Positions 48,159-57,827 are shown, numbered from the stretch's first letter. The stretch is DNA of 64,000 bases from Candidatus Neomarinimicrobiota bacterium (GCA_017656425.1 JACDNV010000002.1:186001-250000); one strand, 5' to 3'. Numbers and translations: made by a program. The notes: generated by a model not told the origin, from the sequence alone.

Positions 48159-50645
48159 ATGTTAATAAAAAGAATCCTTTTTATAATAGTTTTTTTGCAA
48201 AGTATTGTATTTGCTCAGAGTAATGCAAGCATTTATGGCTTTGTGCGTGAGAAAGCTACAGGCGAACCGTTATCTTATGTTAATGTTTTTTTGAAGGGGA
48301 CTGACTTTGGAGCTCCTACCAATAGTGAAGGCTACTATTCGATTTCATTTGTTCCTGCTGGTGAATATGAAATTGTTGTCTCTATGATTGGTTATGAAAC
48401 TATCACAAAAAAGGCGAAAGTTGAAGCAGGGAAGGATTATAGATATGATTTTTTTATGAATATATCGCCTGTAGCTGGGGAGAAAATTACAGTAGTTGCT
48501 GAGAGAGAAAAGTTTAAGGAATCTCTAACAGTAAGTGGTTTTACATTCTCCATGAAGAGTATAAATAGTATCCCAGGGTTTATGGAATCGGATGTATTAA
48601 GAGCTATACAGCATCTCCCAGGAGTGCAATCAATTACTGATTATACGGCGGCGTTGTATGTTAGAGGTGGTACTCCAGATCAAAATCTTGTTATGATAGA
48701 TGGGATCCCTATCTATAATCCATTTCACCTGGGCGCGATTTTTTCAACTTTTAATACCGATGCAATAAAGGAAGCCGAATTTATTGCAGGTGGATTTCCT
48801 GTGGAGTATGGTGATAGGATTGGTTCAGTTATTAATATTGTTCAAAGGGATGGAAATGCTAACCAGATAAAAGGAAATGCCAATGTTTCACTAATTTCAA
48901 GTAAGATACTTTTGGAAGGACCTCTAAAAATTTCTAAAAATATAACAGGTACGTGGATGATAGGAGGCAGGAGAACATATTTTGATAAAATGTTTGATGG
49001 GGTAAATTTCATAGTTGAAAAAATATCAGGGGAAGAAAATAGTTTAAAATTTCCATATTATTTTTATGATTTTAATAACAAGATAAATTTAAATATAGGA
49101 AATAACTACAGAATCACTTTGATATCGTTTTACGGAGATGATGTGTTTTACTATAAGCATAGAGATGAATATAGCTACGAATACCCGGAATTTAATGAGT
49201 ATTCGTATCATAAAGAGAGTGGTGAATTTACAGTAAAATGGGGTAATCGGGCAAATGGAATCATATGGCGGTGGTTACTGAGCCCAAGATTAGTTGTTAA
49301 GAATTATTTGTACAACACAAGGTTTAGATTTTTCGTTGATGTATGGGGTAGGGAAAGTGAATATTATATAGCTGAACGAGATACAAATAGATCAAAAGTA
49401 AATTATGGTTTTAATACTTATGATTACATATCTGAAAACTCCTATAATATATCATTTTCCTATAAGTTATCTCCAAAGCATTTGGTATTATCTGGATGTG
49501 ATATTAAATGGTATGACTATAATCTTGGAATGGAGATCTATGGTAAGGAATGGGAAGATACTTTATTATATTCAAATATTTATATGAAACCGTTAGATAT
49601 GAAATATCATCCATTTGAGTATCATTTTTACATACAGGACAAATGGGAGATAAATCCTTTATTATTCTGCCAATTTGGGTTGAGGAGTTCGAAAAACACA
49701 AACCAAACAAAATTTTATAATGATCCACGTTTTAATATCAAATACATGATAACAGAAAACTTATCAACAAAGTTTTCATGGGGGATTTATCACCAGTATT
49801 TAACAACGGCTAATCCGCCTGATGAAACCCTTAGACTTCTTGATGTGTGGTTACCTGTGGCTCGTGGTCATTTACCTATTAAAGCAATTCATAATATACT
49901 TGGGTTTGAATATCTACTGCCTAATAATTCATATTTCAGAATTGAAGGCTACTATAAAGATTATAAGAATCTACTTGAATTAAAAGCAGAAAAAATAACT
50001 GTAGAAGAAGAGGATGAAGGTATTGTTTTTAAACATGTTAATGAGTTTAGAAATGCAAAGGCTTATTCTTATGGTCTGGAAATATTGTACAAGAAAACGT
50101 CTGGCAAAATCCAAGGCTGGATTGGTTACAGCTATGCAGTTGTAAAGAAAAAATTGGAAGATGGGAATAAATGGTTTTTCCCTAAGTATGATAGGAGACA
50201 CTCATTAAATATTGTGGGATTTATTAAACTGAAAAATAATTTAAAATTAGGTACAACTCTGACATATTGCAGTGGTAATCCATATACTCCGATAGTTGGT
50301 AAGATTAAGGAATTTTATATATTAATGGGAGGTGGTTATTACAGATATTTTGATTTATATGTCAATAATTTGTGGTTATTGGGAGAAAAAAATAGCGCAA
50401 GGTATCCTTATTATTTTAGACTGGATATCGGGATAATGAAAAGGAAGGAAAAAAGTTGGGGTTCTTATGAATGGTATTTCCATATTATAAATGTTACAAT
50501 GAGGTTAAATGTGATGACTTATATATATGAAGAACCTTATTATGAAGATGAAGTTATATATGAGGGGAAAAAACCTACTGTTGTAAAGTATCCAATACCA
50601 ATGTTTCCGATTATGCCTACATTTGGAGTGAAATTTGAATTCTAA
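48159..50645 (+). CDS. TonB-dependent outer-membrane receptor with carboxypeptidase-like N-terminal domain
   Basis: An 828-residue outer-membrane receptor. A signal peptide (about 1-19) is followed by a CarboxypepD-reg-like domain (residues 22-105, GFVREKATGEPLSYVNVFLK), a plug domain (about 115-230, LYVRGGTPDQNLVMIDG) and a beta-barrel rich in aromatic residues that ends in phenylalanine (GVKFEF). No SusD gene is next to it. Instead a DUF4249-like lipoprotein overlaps it by 11 bases, the usual partner type in Bacteroidota for this receptor class. The ligand is unknown. Confidence 0.92.
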   Translation: MLIKRILFIIVFLQSIVFAQSNASIYGFVREKATGEPLSYVNVFLKGTDFGAPTNSEGYYSISFVPAGEYEIVVSMIGYETITKKAKVEAGKDYRYDFFMNISPVAGEKITVVAEREKFKESLTVSGFTFSMKSINSIPGFMESDVLRAIQHLPGVQSITDYTAALYVRGGTPDQNLVMIDGIPIYNPFHLGAIFSTFNTDAIKEAEFIAGGFPVEYGDRIGSVINIVQRDGNANQIKGNANVSLISSKILLEGPLKISKNITGTWMIGGRRTYFDKMFDGVNFIVEKISGEENSLKFPYYFYDFNNKINLNIGNNYRITLISFYGDDVFYYKHRDEYSYEYPEFNEYSYHKESGEFTVKWGNRANGIIWRWLLSPRLVVKNYLYNTRFRFFVDVWGRESEYYIAERDTNRSKVNYGFNTYDYISENSYNISFSYKLSPKHLVLSGCDIKWYDYNLGMEIYGKEWEDTLLYSNIYMKPLDMKYHPFEYHFYIQDKWEINPLLFCQFGLRSSKNTNQTKFYNDPRFNIKYMITENLSTKFSWGIYHQYLTTANPPDETLRLLDVWLPVARGHLPIKAIHNILGFEYLLPNNSYFRIEGYYKDYKNLLELKAEKITVEEEDEGIVFKHVNEFRNAKAYSYGLEILYKKTSGKIQGWIGYSYAVVKKKLEDGNKWFFPKYDRRHSLNIVGFIKLKNNLKLGTTLTYCSGNPYTPIVGKIKEFYILMGGGYYRYFDLYVNNLWLLGEKNSARYPYYFRLDIGIMKRKEKSWGSYEWYFHIINVTMRLNVMTYIYEEPYYEDEVIYEGKKPTVVKYPIPMFPIMPTFGVKFEF

Positions 50646-51591
50646 GAATATATTAGTTAGTAAAATATTATGTTTGTTTATTTCAATTACATTACTTATG
50701 ATAAGTGATTGTTTTAATTATAAACCTGAAGAGGTTACAGCAGATTATGAACCTGAGCTCTTAATCGCAGGCTTTATACGTGTTGATACAATGCCGAGTT
50801 TTGTTGTTGTAAATCGCACATTAAGATTAGATGAGACTGAATCCGTTGTTGTAGATACGGATACAGTATACTGGAATGGATATCGCTATACTGTTTATAA
50901 GAAGAAAAGCACATGGGATGTTGATAGCGCAGAAGTTATTGTATATGACGGAGATAAAAATTATAGATTTAATCCTTTATGTATAGATGAATTGAGGTAT
51001 GATAAAGAGGATTCTCTTATCTATGAGAAATTAGGAGATTTAAAAGGTTTTTATAGTGTTGATGTAGTCTATGTTGATACTACTTTTAACTTTAAACCTG
51101 AAGGAAATAAGACATATTACTTAGAAGTAAAGACTAAAGACGGTAAGATAGCTACAGGACAGACGACAACTCCTTCTGAGATATATGTAGATGAAAGCCT
51201 TATCCCTGATACTCTTTACTATGGTGATGTCGTAAAACTAAAATTCAGAGTAAAAAATGCTAGTTATGTAGAGATTGATGCAGGTTTTTATTATTACGCT
51301 ACTTACAGACCTTTTAATTCAGATACGACTATTAATATTTTATTAAAAGATCCCGGATATGATATATATAGTTATTCTTCAACTGATACAATTTATTTTG
51401 ATATATCGATTTTTGCTTATGACGAGAATTATTATAAATATTTTATTGAAAGGCCAATAAATGACCTTTTTGTCAGTTTGTTTTTAGGCGAAGGACAACC
51501 GGGGTATTCAGCGGGAGTAGAGGGCAGTTACGGCTTTTTTGCAAGTTACTCTTGTAAATTTGTACTAAGAACCCTTATTAAATCTTATTAA
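50635..51591 (+). CDS. DUF4249-like lipoprotein, partner of the TonB receptor
   Basis: A 318-residue exported protein. The N-terminal signal runs to a cysteine at about residue 27 (LLMISDC), which may be lipid-modified, although the residues before it are not an ideal lipobox. EPELLIAGFI then fits the start of the DUF4249 domain. The start is a TTG at 50,635, supported by GGAG six bases upstream; no ATG is nearer. It overlaps the receptor gene by 11 bases. The exact family is a judgement from its start and its neighbour. Confidence 0.65.
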   Translation: MNSKNILVSKILCLFISITLLMISDCFNYKPEEVTADYEPELLIAGFIRVDTMPSFVVVNRTLRLDETESVVVDTDTVYWNGYRYTVYKKKSTWDVDSAEVIVYDGDKNYRFNPLCIDELRYDKEDSLIYEKLGDLKGFYSVDVVYVDTTFNFKPEGNKTYYLEVKTKDGKIATGQTTTPSEIYVDESLIPDTLYYGDVVKLKFRVKNASYVEIDAGFYYYATYRPFNSDTTINILLKDPGYDIYSYSSTDTIYFDISIFAYDENYYKYFIERPINDLFVSLFLGEGQPGYSAGVEGSYGFFASYSCKFVLRTLIKSY

Positions 51592-51607
51592 ATGTAAAGA
51601 ATACCAG

Positions 51608-52987
51608 TTATGAACAGATCTCTAAGTTTTTTCTGCATTTATGCATGATTATTGTTGCTATAGTCAGGCTAAGAAGACCAGCTGTTGCATTGCCTAATAC
51701 AATGCCCCACCATACCCCTGGAGAACCCAATTTGATTACTATACTGAGTATATACGCCAATGGTACATTCAAAAGGATCGTTCTTGTTAATGTTATAATT
51801 AAAGCAAGAAAACCTCTTCTTATTCCCTGAAACATTGCTGAGGTTAGCATCCCAAGTGGTATAAAAGGGTAAAAGGCACACATTACCTTTAGAAAATGAA
51901 TCAGGTCTTCTGAAATTCTCCTTGTTTCCGGAGCATAGGTAAAAATAAAGGATACTGGTTTTGCAAAGGTAAAAAGTAAAATTCCAGCTATCACTTCTAT
52001 AATGAGGCCAGTTCGTATAGCGTAAAAATATGCAGTTTTTAATTTTTTATACTCTTTTGCTCCATAGGCAGCACCTGTAACAGCTGTTACTCCCATTGCC
52101 ATTCCGATCATTGGTAGTGTGCCTATCATTACGATACGCCAGCCAGAGGTGAATACGGCAACTCCGTCTGTCCCCCCTGCCTTAATAGCGATTAGATTGA
52201 TAAAGAACATTGAAAAAGCATTCCCCATTTGAATCATTGACGATGGTATACCAACAGAGAATATTTCCCTTAAAATTTCCTTTGTAAATTTAAATTCATT
52301 GAAATGTATTGACACAAAAGTTTTTTTCTGAAAGAAAAGCCAATATATGAATAGTGCGGAAACCAGAGCCATCGATAAAATTGATGCTAATGCTGCCCCA
52401 ACTACACCAAGTTTTAAAACATAAATGAACATCGGGTCAAGGATTATATTCAATATTGAGCCGGAAACCATTGCCCACATTGCCTTTTTAGTGTCACCTT
52501 CCCCTCTTAAAATTGCATTTGAAATATTTGAGAAGAAGAGAAATATAGTACCAGCTAGTATGACTCTACCATACTGTGTTGTAAGAAAAGATATGTTTTT
52601 AGCACCAAGATTTCTTATAATCGTCTCAAGAAAAGGCAGTAGTGGAATGCTTATTATTAGACTTGCAATAAAGGAAAGAACAATTGATTGTATTGCTATT
52701 TTGTCTGCAGAGGCTTTGTCTTTTGCACCTATTTTTCTTGAAATGGCGGAGCTTGCCCCCACGCCTATGCCACCAGCTAGCGACATTAAAATGAAATAAA
52801 TAGGAAAGAAGAACCCTATTGCGGCGAGGGAATCAGGTCCCAATCCGGATACCCAGATTGCATCGGCAACATTATATGCAGTCTGTGCTATCATACCTAT
52901 TGTCATAGGTATGGATAGTTTTATTATCGCTTTTTTGGGATTCCCAAGGAGTGTTTTTACTCCAATGGTGATTTTTTCACCTTCCAT
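51608..52987 (-). CDS. MATE family multidrug/sodium efflux transporter
   Basis: A 459-residue transporter with about twelve membrane helices. It carries the MatE domain pattern twice, with LSIPMTIGMIAQTAYNVADAI near the start and SVGIPSSMIQMGNAFSMFFI in the second half. It exports cationic compounds in exchange for sodium or protons in known members. It follows the rhodanese by 57 bases on the same strand and may be the last gene of the PerR-led cluster, though this is not certain. Confidence 0.9.
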   Translation of the reverse strand: MEGEKITIGVKTLLGNPKKAIIKLSIPMTIGMIAQTAYNVADAIWVSGLGPDSLAAIGFFFPIYFILMSLAGGIGVGASSAISRKIGAKDKASADKIAIQSIVLSFIASLIISIPLLPFLETIIRNLGAKNISFLTTQYGRVILAGTIFLFFSNISNAILRGEGDTKKAMWAMVSGSILNIILDPMFIYVLKLGVVGAALASILSMALVSALFIYWLFFQKKTFVSIHFNEFKFTKEILREIFSVGIPSSMIQMGNAFSMFFINLIAIKAGGTDGVAVFTSGWRIVMIGTLPMIGMAMGVTAVTGAAYGAKEYKKLKTAYFYAIRTGLIIEVIAGILLFTFAKPVSFIFTYAPETRRISEDLIHFLKVMCAFYPFIPLGMLTSAMFQGIRRGFLALIITLTRTILLNVPLAYILSIVIKLGSPGVWWGIVLGNATAGLLSLTIATIIMHKCRKNLEICS

Positions 52988-53044
52988 CTTTCTATTATTG
53001 AATAGGGTAATAATTAAAAAATCGGGTAATTTATGGAAAAATTT

Positions 53045-53488
53045 TTATTTTTTATATGGTAATCCAGATTTAACCCAAGCCTCAAAACCGCCTTCTATAT
53101 TATATATTCTATTAAAACCTAATTCACTCATTATCTCGCATGAAAGTGCACTTCTTCCCCCTGATTTGCAGTATAAGATATAAATTTTATTTTTATCAAG
53201 TCCAGATACATCCTTTTTAAAATTGTCACTATAGTAATTAATATTTATAGCACTATCAATGTATCCTTCAGAGTATTCTCTCTTTGTTCTTACATCAAGA
53301 ACGATTATTGAGTGTGAAAGTTTTGGATTTGTGAGCATTTGATAGGCACTGTCTGGTGAAATATTAAAGTATTTTTGCTCTGATTCAACCTCCTTCTTTT
53401 TTTCGATATTTTTTTCGCAATTAATTAATATTAGAGATGTAGTAACAATTAAAGAAATGAAAGTCAAAATAAATTTTGAATTTCTCAT
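53045..53488 (-). CDS. Exported rhodanese-domain protein
   Basis: A 147-residue protein with a signal segment (about residues 5-23) ending in LINC, so probably a lipoprotein, although Asn before the Cys is unusual for a lipobox. The rhodanese domain has VLDVRTKREYSEGYIDSA and the active-site loop with Cys107 (YCKSGGRS). It could carry sulfur or sense thiols in the periplasm. It is 48 bases after the ferritin-like gene. Confidence 0.88.
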   Translation of the reverse strand: MRNSKFILTFISLIVTTSLILINCEKNIEKKKEVESEQKYFNISPDSAYQMLTNPKLSHSIIVLDVRTKREYSEGYIDSAININYYSDNFKKDVSGLDKNKIYILYCKSGGRSALSCEIMSELGFNRIYNIEGGFEAWVKSGLPYKK

Positions 53489-53536
53489 TTTCTCCCCCTA
53501 TTTCTTGATGGATTTTCCGTTTAAATTTTTAATAGT

Positions 53537-54007
53537 CTACTTTCGAGATGCTTTTGCTTCTGATAGACGGATGAAATGTTTTCTTTCTTCATTGATTATA
53601 TCATTGATTAATTTTTTATCAACTTCGGAGATAAGCTCAATTATCTCTTTGTAATAAAGAATTGATTTTAATTCAACCTCTATTGCATAATTCAGTGCCC
53701 TATCAAGAGTATCAACTTTTTCTATTTCTGATTCGACTGATTCAGGGAAGATAACTTCTTTTAGGTATTCGTCTATGTAATTGAAGAACTCACCGGGATA
53801 AGATTCAGATATTTTTATATTTCCAAGTCTTGCTTCCATATTCTCAAAAACTTTTTTATGTTCTAGTTCCTGATTTGCAAGATCAACAAATAAACTTTTG
53901 ATATTGGTATCGTCAAATTTTTCCGAGACTTTGCGGTAAAAATATTCACCATTTTCTTCGATTTTGATTGCAAATTCGAATACTTCTTTTGCTGTTAAAA
54001 GTCCCAT
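53537..54007 (-). CDS. Ferritin-like diiron protein (rubrerythrin family, no rubredoxin domain)
   Basis: A 156-residue four-helix protein of the COG1633 type. The diiron ligand pattern is complete: Glu in IEENGEYFY, ExxH in QELEHKK, Glu in AIEVELKSILYY, and ExxH in EERKHF. It has no C-terminal rubredoxin domain, so it may take electrons from the separate rubredoxin encoded nearby. It follows the flavodiiron gene by 21 bases. Confidence 0.88.
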   Translation of the reverse strand: MGLLTAKEVFEFAIKIEENGEYFYRKVSEKFDDTNIKSLFVDLANQELEHKKVFENMEARLGNIKISESYPGEFFNYIDEYLKEVIFPESVESEIEKVDTLDRALNYAIEVELKSILYYKEIIELISEVDKKLINDIINEERKHFIRLSEAKASRK

Positions 54008-54028
54008 TATCTCCCCCTATTTTAAATC

Positions 54029-55201
54029 TTACAATGTATTTAGCTTTTCAATAATTTTGTTTGCAAGTTCCTCAATTTTTGTAAAATCTTCTTTTTTAGG
54101 ATACCCTTTTATTAAAAATGGATCAATTATTTCTGCTTTAAGATTACTCATCATAGAGGTAGCTACTTCAAGTGCTTTGCCGCCCCATCCGTAGGAACCG
54201 ATAATGGATATATACTTTGTCTTTGGTCTAAGAGCGTTGATCAGGTATAGTGCATAAGCTGCAGGTGGATGTAAACCTGTTAGTACAGTCGGTGTTGCAA
54301 GTATAATAGCTGCGGCATCTACAAGTTTTATTGCAAGTTGACCGATATCAGCTACTGTAAGATTTATGGGAGTTACTGTTACCCCTTTATTTAATAGATA
54401 ATCTACAAGATATTCTACAATTGCTTTTGTACTACCATGCATAGATACATATGGTATCAGTATCTCTTTTTTTACATTGTCAGAGATCCAGTCTTTATAT
54501 GCATTTATTATAAAATCTGGATTATTATAAATAGGGCCGTGACTTGGTGCGATAATATCAAATTTGAATTTTTCGATTTTTCTAAGATTGTTTTTAATAA
54601 TGCTTCTAAAAGGCATCATGATCTCTGCATAGTATCTTTTTGCTGGTTCATGTATAGTTTCTTCATCAGTATAAAGATCTGAGGTGGCAAGGTGGGAGCC
54701 GAAGAAATCGCAGGTAAACAGGACCTTATCTTCCTTTAGATAGGTAACCATTGTTTCTGGCCAATGGACCCATGGAGTTAATATGAATTGCAAAGTTTTA
54801 TTTCCAAGGTTTAGTTCATCCTTGTCGTCTATTACAATGAATCTGTTATCCGGAATTAAAAGAAGGTCTTTTAAAAATACAACGTTTTTGGCATTCGTAA
54901 CTACTTTAGCATCAGGGAATTTTTCAAGTATATGGGGAATTAGTCCAGAATGATCCTGTTCTGCGTGGTTCGAAATTATATAATCAATTTTGTCGGCACC
55001 TGTTCGTGAAAGCTGTGAGAAAAAATTTTTCTCCATAGATGGGTCGGCTGTATCTATAAGGGCTATCTTGTCACTTCCTTTAATAAGGTAAGCATTGTAC
55101 GAGGTGCCATCGGGTAGTGGGATAAGCTCATCAAATAGTCTTCTATCCCAGTGCCTTACCCCAATATAGAATATATCATCTTTTATCTTCTGGATTGTCA
55201 T
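54029..55201 (-). CDS. Flavodiiron protein (A-type, oxygen/NO reductase)
   Basis: A 390-residue cytosolic enzyme that reduces oxygen to water or nitric oxide to N2O in anaerobes. The N-terminal metallo-beta-lactamase-fold domain carries the diiron motif His79-x-Glu81-x-Asp83, followed by further ligand blocks WVHWPETMV and TCDFFGSH. The C-terminal flavodoxin domain begins at about residue 255 (ILIPYVSMHGSTKA). Electrons would come from the rubredoxin gene 33 bases upstream. Confidence 0.95.
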   Translation of the reverse strand: MTIQKIKDDIFYIGVRHWDRRLFDELIPLPDGTSYNAYLIKGSDKIALIDTADPSMEKNFFSQLSRTGADKIDYIISNHAEQDHSGLIPHILEKFPDAKVVTNAKNVVFLKDLLLIPDNRFIVIDDKDELNLGNKTLQFILTPWVHWPETMVTYLKEDKVLFTCDFFGSHLATSDLYTDEETIHEPAKRYYAEIMMPFRSIIKNNLRKIEKFKFDIIAPSHGPIYNNPDFIINAYKDWISDNVKKEILIPYVSMHGSTKAIVEYLVDYLLNKGVTVTPINLTVADIGQLAIKLVDAAAIILATPTVLTGLHPPAAYALYLINALRPKTKYISIIGSYGWGGKALEVATSMMSNLKAEIIDPFLIKGYPKKEDFTKIEELANKIIEKLNTL

Positions 55202-55234
55202 GTATGTTTCCTCCTTGGAATTAGTCCTGAACGA

Positions 55235-55399
55235 TTAATCTTCTACAGGTTCAAATTCCTCTTTTCCTGCGCCACATACGGGGCATACCCAATCATCAGG
55301 TAATTCTTCGAAAGGCGTCCCGGGATCGATATCACCATCCGAATCGCCTACTTCTGGATCATATACGTAACCGCATACTTTACATTCATACTTTTTCAT
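55235..55399 (-). CDS. Rubredoxin
   Basis: A 54-residue iron protein, [15 protein letters not shown] at the N-terminus, with both iron-binding pairs CKVCG and CPVCG and the conserved DWVCPVC. AAGGG lies seven bases before the ATG. It is the likely electron donor for the flavodiiron protein encoded directly downstream, and perhaps for rubrerythrin. It sits between the DUF438 gene and the flavodiiron gene. Confidence 0.96.
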   Translation of the reverse strand: MKKYECKVCGYVYDPEVGDSDGDIDPGTPFEELPDDWVCPVCGAGKEEFEPVED

Positions 55400-55411
55400 T
55401 ATTTTACCCTT

Positions 55412-56602
55412 CTAATCGTCCAGTAGTCTTTTTTCACCTTTTAAGTTTTTTATCTTAGTTACATCCTGAGTCACCTCAATTACTCCAAGATACCGTCCGT
55501 TTTTATCCCTGACAGGGAAATATCTAATATAAATCAATCTATCATTCATATTAATCCAAAAGTCAGCAGATTCTCTTCTATTATTTTTAAAGTCCTCAAT
55601 AATCTTATTCACAATGTGGATACTCTTCTGAGGATGACATTGCTGTACTTTTCGTCCTATTACTGCTTTAGTCCTTGCAAAAATTCTTTCTTTTGATTGG
55701 TTGAAATACCTTACTTCATCATTTGCGTCAACAAATGTTATATCAATAGGTAGGGAGTTCAATATTGCTTCTATCTCTTCTTTTTTAAATTTACCAGTGT
55801 CAAGTTGAATCCACCCCTCATCCCCGCTTGATTTGGCAACAACTGCTTCTTCAATATCTATTTTAAATTCACCAGGTTCCGGTGTGAAACAGCAGTAGCC
55901 TATCTTATCAAAATCTTTTCTTATAGTGACCCATTCATTATCTGTTATTACTCGAAGAGCAGTTGGAAAGAGGATGTTGTTTTCTTTATAAAAGTGGCTT
56001 GATAGTAGTTCGTGTAGTTGTTTCGTGAGATTTTTTAATTCTTCAGTAGCTATGTACTCTTTTTTATCTGCAATAGAATAAATTTGTTTTTTTAAAGCTC
56101 TAATATTATCGTGTTCCATCCACATTATAGCTGGAGGTTGTGTTATACCATGCTTCTCTAAAAATGGGAAGAGAGCATTTTCCTCTCGAATGTAGTGCTT
56201 TTCCGATTCCTTTAAATGTTCGATTATATGGTCAAATTTTTCCGGGGCAATGTTTCCTGAGTTAATCATTTCTTTTAATTTTTCAGAGAAATCAATAAGA
56301 CGATCGTGTTCATTATACAGAATTTGTATGGGGTGGCTATTATCGAGATTTTTAGGCTTTGATTTTTCTAATGACTCTTTCATTAACGCTATATGGGCAT
56401 CGCATAATTTATGAACCTCATCAACTGGCATGCCGTCTCTAATAAGTTCCTCCTCAATCTTTGCCAATTGATCGGGATTTATATCGCCAATGTATTTTGA
56501 GAATTCCTTTTTTGCTTCTTCTAGTGGATATCCCTGATGTAGTTTTTTTATTAACTCTTTAATCTTTTCTTTTTTACCCTCGATGCCGAAGATATCACTC
56601 AT
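55412..56602 (-). CDS. DUF438-hemerythrin-PAS protein
   Basis: A 396-residue cytosolic protein. The N-terminal DUF438 domain is at about residues 1-75. A hemerythrin-like HHE domain (about 90-225) has several His/Glu pairs, for example NEHDRLIDF, HYIREENALFPFLEKHG, MEHDNI and HFYKENNILFP. A PAS domain spans about residues 270-390, with no output domain after it. Diiron oxygen binding together with PAS suggests oxygen or redox sensing, or oxygen scavenging; this is inference. It lies between nfu and rubredoxin. Confidence 0.88.
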   Translation of the reverse strand: MSDIFGIEGKKEKIKELIKKLHQGYPLEEAKKEFSKYIGDINPDQLAKIEEELIRDGMPVDEVHKLCDAHIALMKESLEKSKPKNLDNSHPIQILYNEHDRLIDFSEKLKEMINSGNIAPEKFDHIIEHLKESEKHYIREENALFPFLEKHGITQPPAIMWMEHDNIRALKKQIYSIADKKEYIATEELKNLTKQLHELLSSHFYKENNILFPTALRVITDNEWVTIRKDFDKIGYCCFTPEPGEFKIDIEEAVVAKSSGDEGWIQLDTGKFKKEEIEAILNSLPIDITFVDANDEVRYFNQSKERIFARTKAVIGRKVQQCHPQKSIHIVNKIIEDFKNNRRESADFWINMNDRLIYIRYFPVRDKNGRYLGVIEVTQDVTKIKNLKGEKRLLDD

Positions 56603-56641
56603 AGATTTTTCTCCTTACGTTGCTTGATGTTTTTATTTTAA

Positions 56642-56866
56642 CTAAAAGACCTGTTCGACCCTTTTTACTTCTGGCACCTCTTCCTTTAGTCTGTTTTCGA
56701 TGCCCATTCTTAAAGTGTAGGTGCTCATGGGACAGCCTCCACAGGCACCGGTTAAACGGAGTTTTACTATACCGTCTTCAGTTACTTCAACAAGTTCCAC
56801 ATCCCCTCCATCTGCCTGGAGATATGGCCTTAGGGACTCAATTACTTTTTCTATTTTTTCTTTCAT
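56642..56866 (-). CDS. NifU-like C-terminal domain protein (Nfu, iron-sulfur carrier)
   Basis: A 74-residue stand-alone NFU domain. The cluster-binding Cys42 and Cys45 are in ACGGCPMS, and the N-terminal [14 protein letters not shown] is the family block. Nfu proteins pass 4Fe-4S clusters to apo-enzymes. Its place between rubrerythrin and the hemerythrin-PAS gene suggests repair of iron-sulfur proteins after oxygen exposure, which is an inference. Confidence 0.93.
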   Translation of the reverse strand: MKEKIEKVIESLRPYLQADGGDVELVEVTEDGIVKLRLTGACGGCPMSTYTLRMGIENRLKEEVPEVKRVEQVF

Positions 56867-56887
56867 GATTTTTGCTCCTGTTTAATT

Positions 56888-57394
56888 TTAAAATTTTTTA
56901 AAGATTTCTTTTTTTGCTTTGCATATTGGACATTCATCAGGTGGTATTCCCACATGTGTATAACCGCAGACAGGGCAGATATAAATATCTTCTATTTCGA
57001 TATCCTGCTCTTTTTCAACAACTGTTTTTGAATCTCGGTACATTTTCTCGTGAATTTTCTCAGCCTCTAGTGCATAGTGAAAAGATTGGACAGCTAGATT
57101 TTCATTTTGAAGCTGAGCAGAATTTTTAAAAACCGGGTACATTTCGGTTACTTCATAATGTTCACCCTCTATGCAGGATTGTATATTAGCTGGTAAATCA
57201 TCAGTGAAGATTCCTAGGATTCTTGCATGATTTGTTGCATGAACCTGCTCTGCATAGGCAATAGCTTTAAACATTCTTGCGAGATTTTTATATCCCTTTT
57301 TCTCGGCTATTTCGCTATAAATAATATATTTCATATGAGCCATGGACTCCCCGGCAAAGGCGTCCTTTAGAAATTGTTCTGTCATTTTTTTCAT
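56888..57394 (-). CDS. rbr: Rubrerythrin
   Basis: Peroxide-reducing diiron protein of anaerobes. The 168-residue protein has the ferritin-like domain with AFAGESMAHMKY and the ExxH pair in AEQVHATNH, and a C-terminal rubredoxin domain with CPVCG and CPIC. An upstream in-frame start at 57,451 would put the first 57 bases inside perR. The ATG at 57,394, right after the perR stop, is preferred. Confidence 0.95.
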   Translation of the reverse strand: MKKMTEQFLKDAFAGESMAHMKYIIYSEIAEKKGYKNLARMFKAIAYAEQVHATNHARILGIFTDDLPANIQSCIEGEHYEVTEMYPVFKNSAQLQNENLAVQSFHYALEAEKIHEKMYRDSKTVVEKEQDIEIEDIYICPVCGYTHVGIPPDECPICKAKKEIFKKF

Positions 57395-57395
57395 T

Positions 57396-57827
57396 TTATT
57401 CACTTTCTTCACTTTTCTGGCAGTCTTTGCATATGCCTTTGAAATATCCATGTATTTCCTGTATTAGATGACCTCTGACTTTTGCATATTTTCCCTCAGC
57501 AAGCGGGCATCTTACGTTAATGTCAAAAATTCTTCCACACTTTTTACATAAAAAATGGTGATGATTTTTGCGTTTTATTTCATATCGAGCTTCGCTACCT
57601 GTGATTAGAATTTCATCTGCTATCCCCGCTTCGACAAATCCGGCAAGGGTGTTGTATACAGTAGTTCTACTTGCTGTCGGGATATCTTTTCTTATTTCTT
57701 TAAAAATGTTATCGACAGTCGGATGATCCTCATTTTCAGATAGTATCTGGTATATTCTCACTCGCGGGTAAGTTGGCTTAATTCCCTTTTCACTTAATAT
57801 TTTCTTAACTTCATCAATTGTAATCAT
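57396..57827 (-). CDS. perR: PerR-like peroxide-sensing regulator (Fur family)
   Basis: A 143-residue Fur-family repressor, probably controlling the downstream oxygen-defence genes and itself. The winged helix contains RTTVYNTLAGFVEAG. Four zinc cysteines are Cys94, Cys97, Cys133 and Cys136. The regulatory metal site can be aligned to PerR as His35, His89, His91 and Asp102. The Asp (rather than Glu) at 102 is the feature that in Bacillus separates PerR from Fur; Glu83 replaces the usual Asp. The assignment is good but not proven. Its start codon lies in a palindrome. Confidence 0.85.
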   Translation of the reverse strand: MITIDEVKKILSEKGIKPTYPRVRIYQILSENEDHPTVDNIFKEIRKDIPTASRTTVYNTLAGFVEAGIADEILITGSEARYEIKRKNHHHFLCKKCGRIFDINVRCPLAEGKYAKVRGHLIQEIHGYFKGICKDCQKSEESE

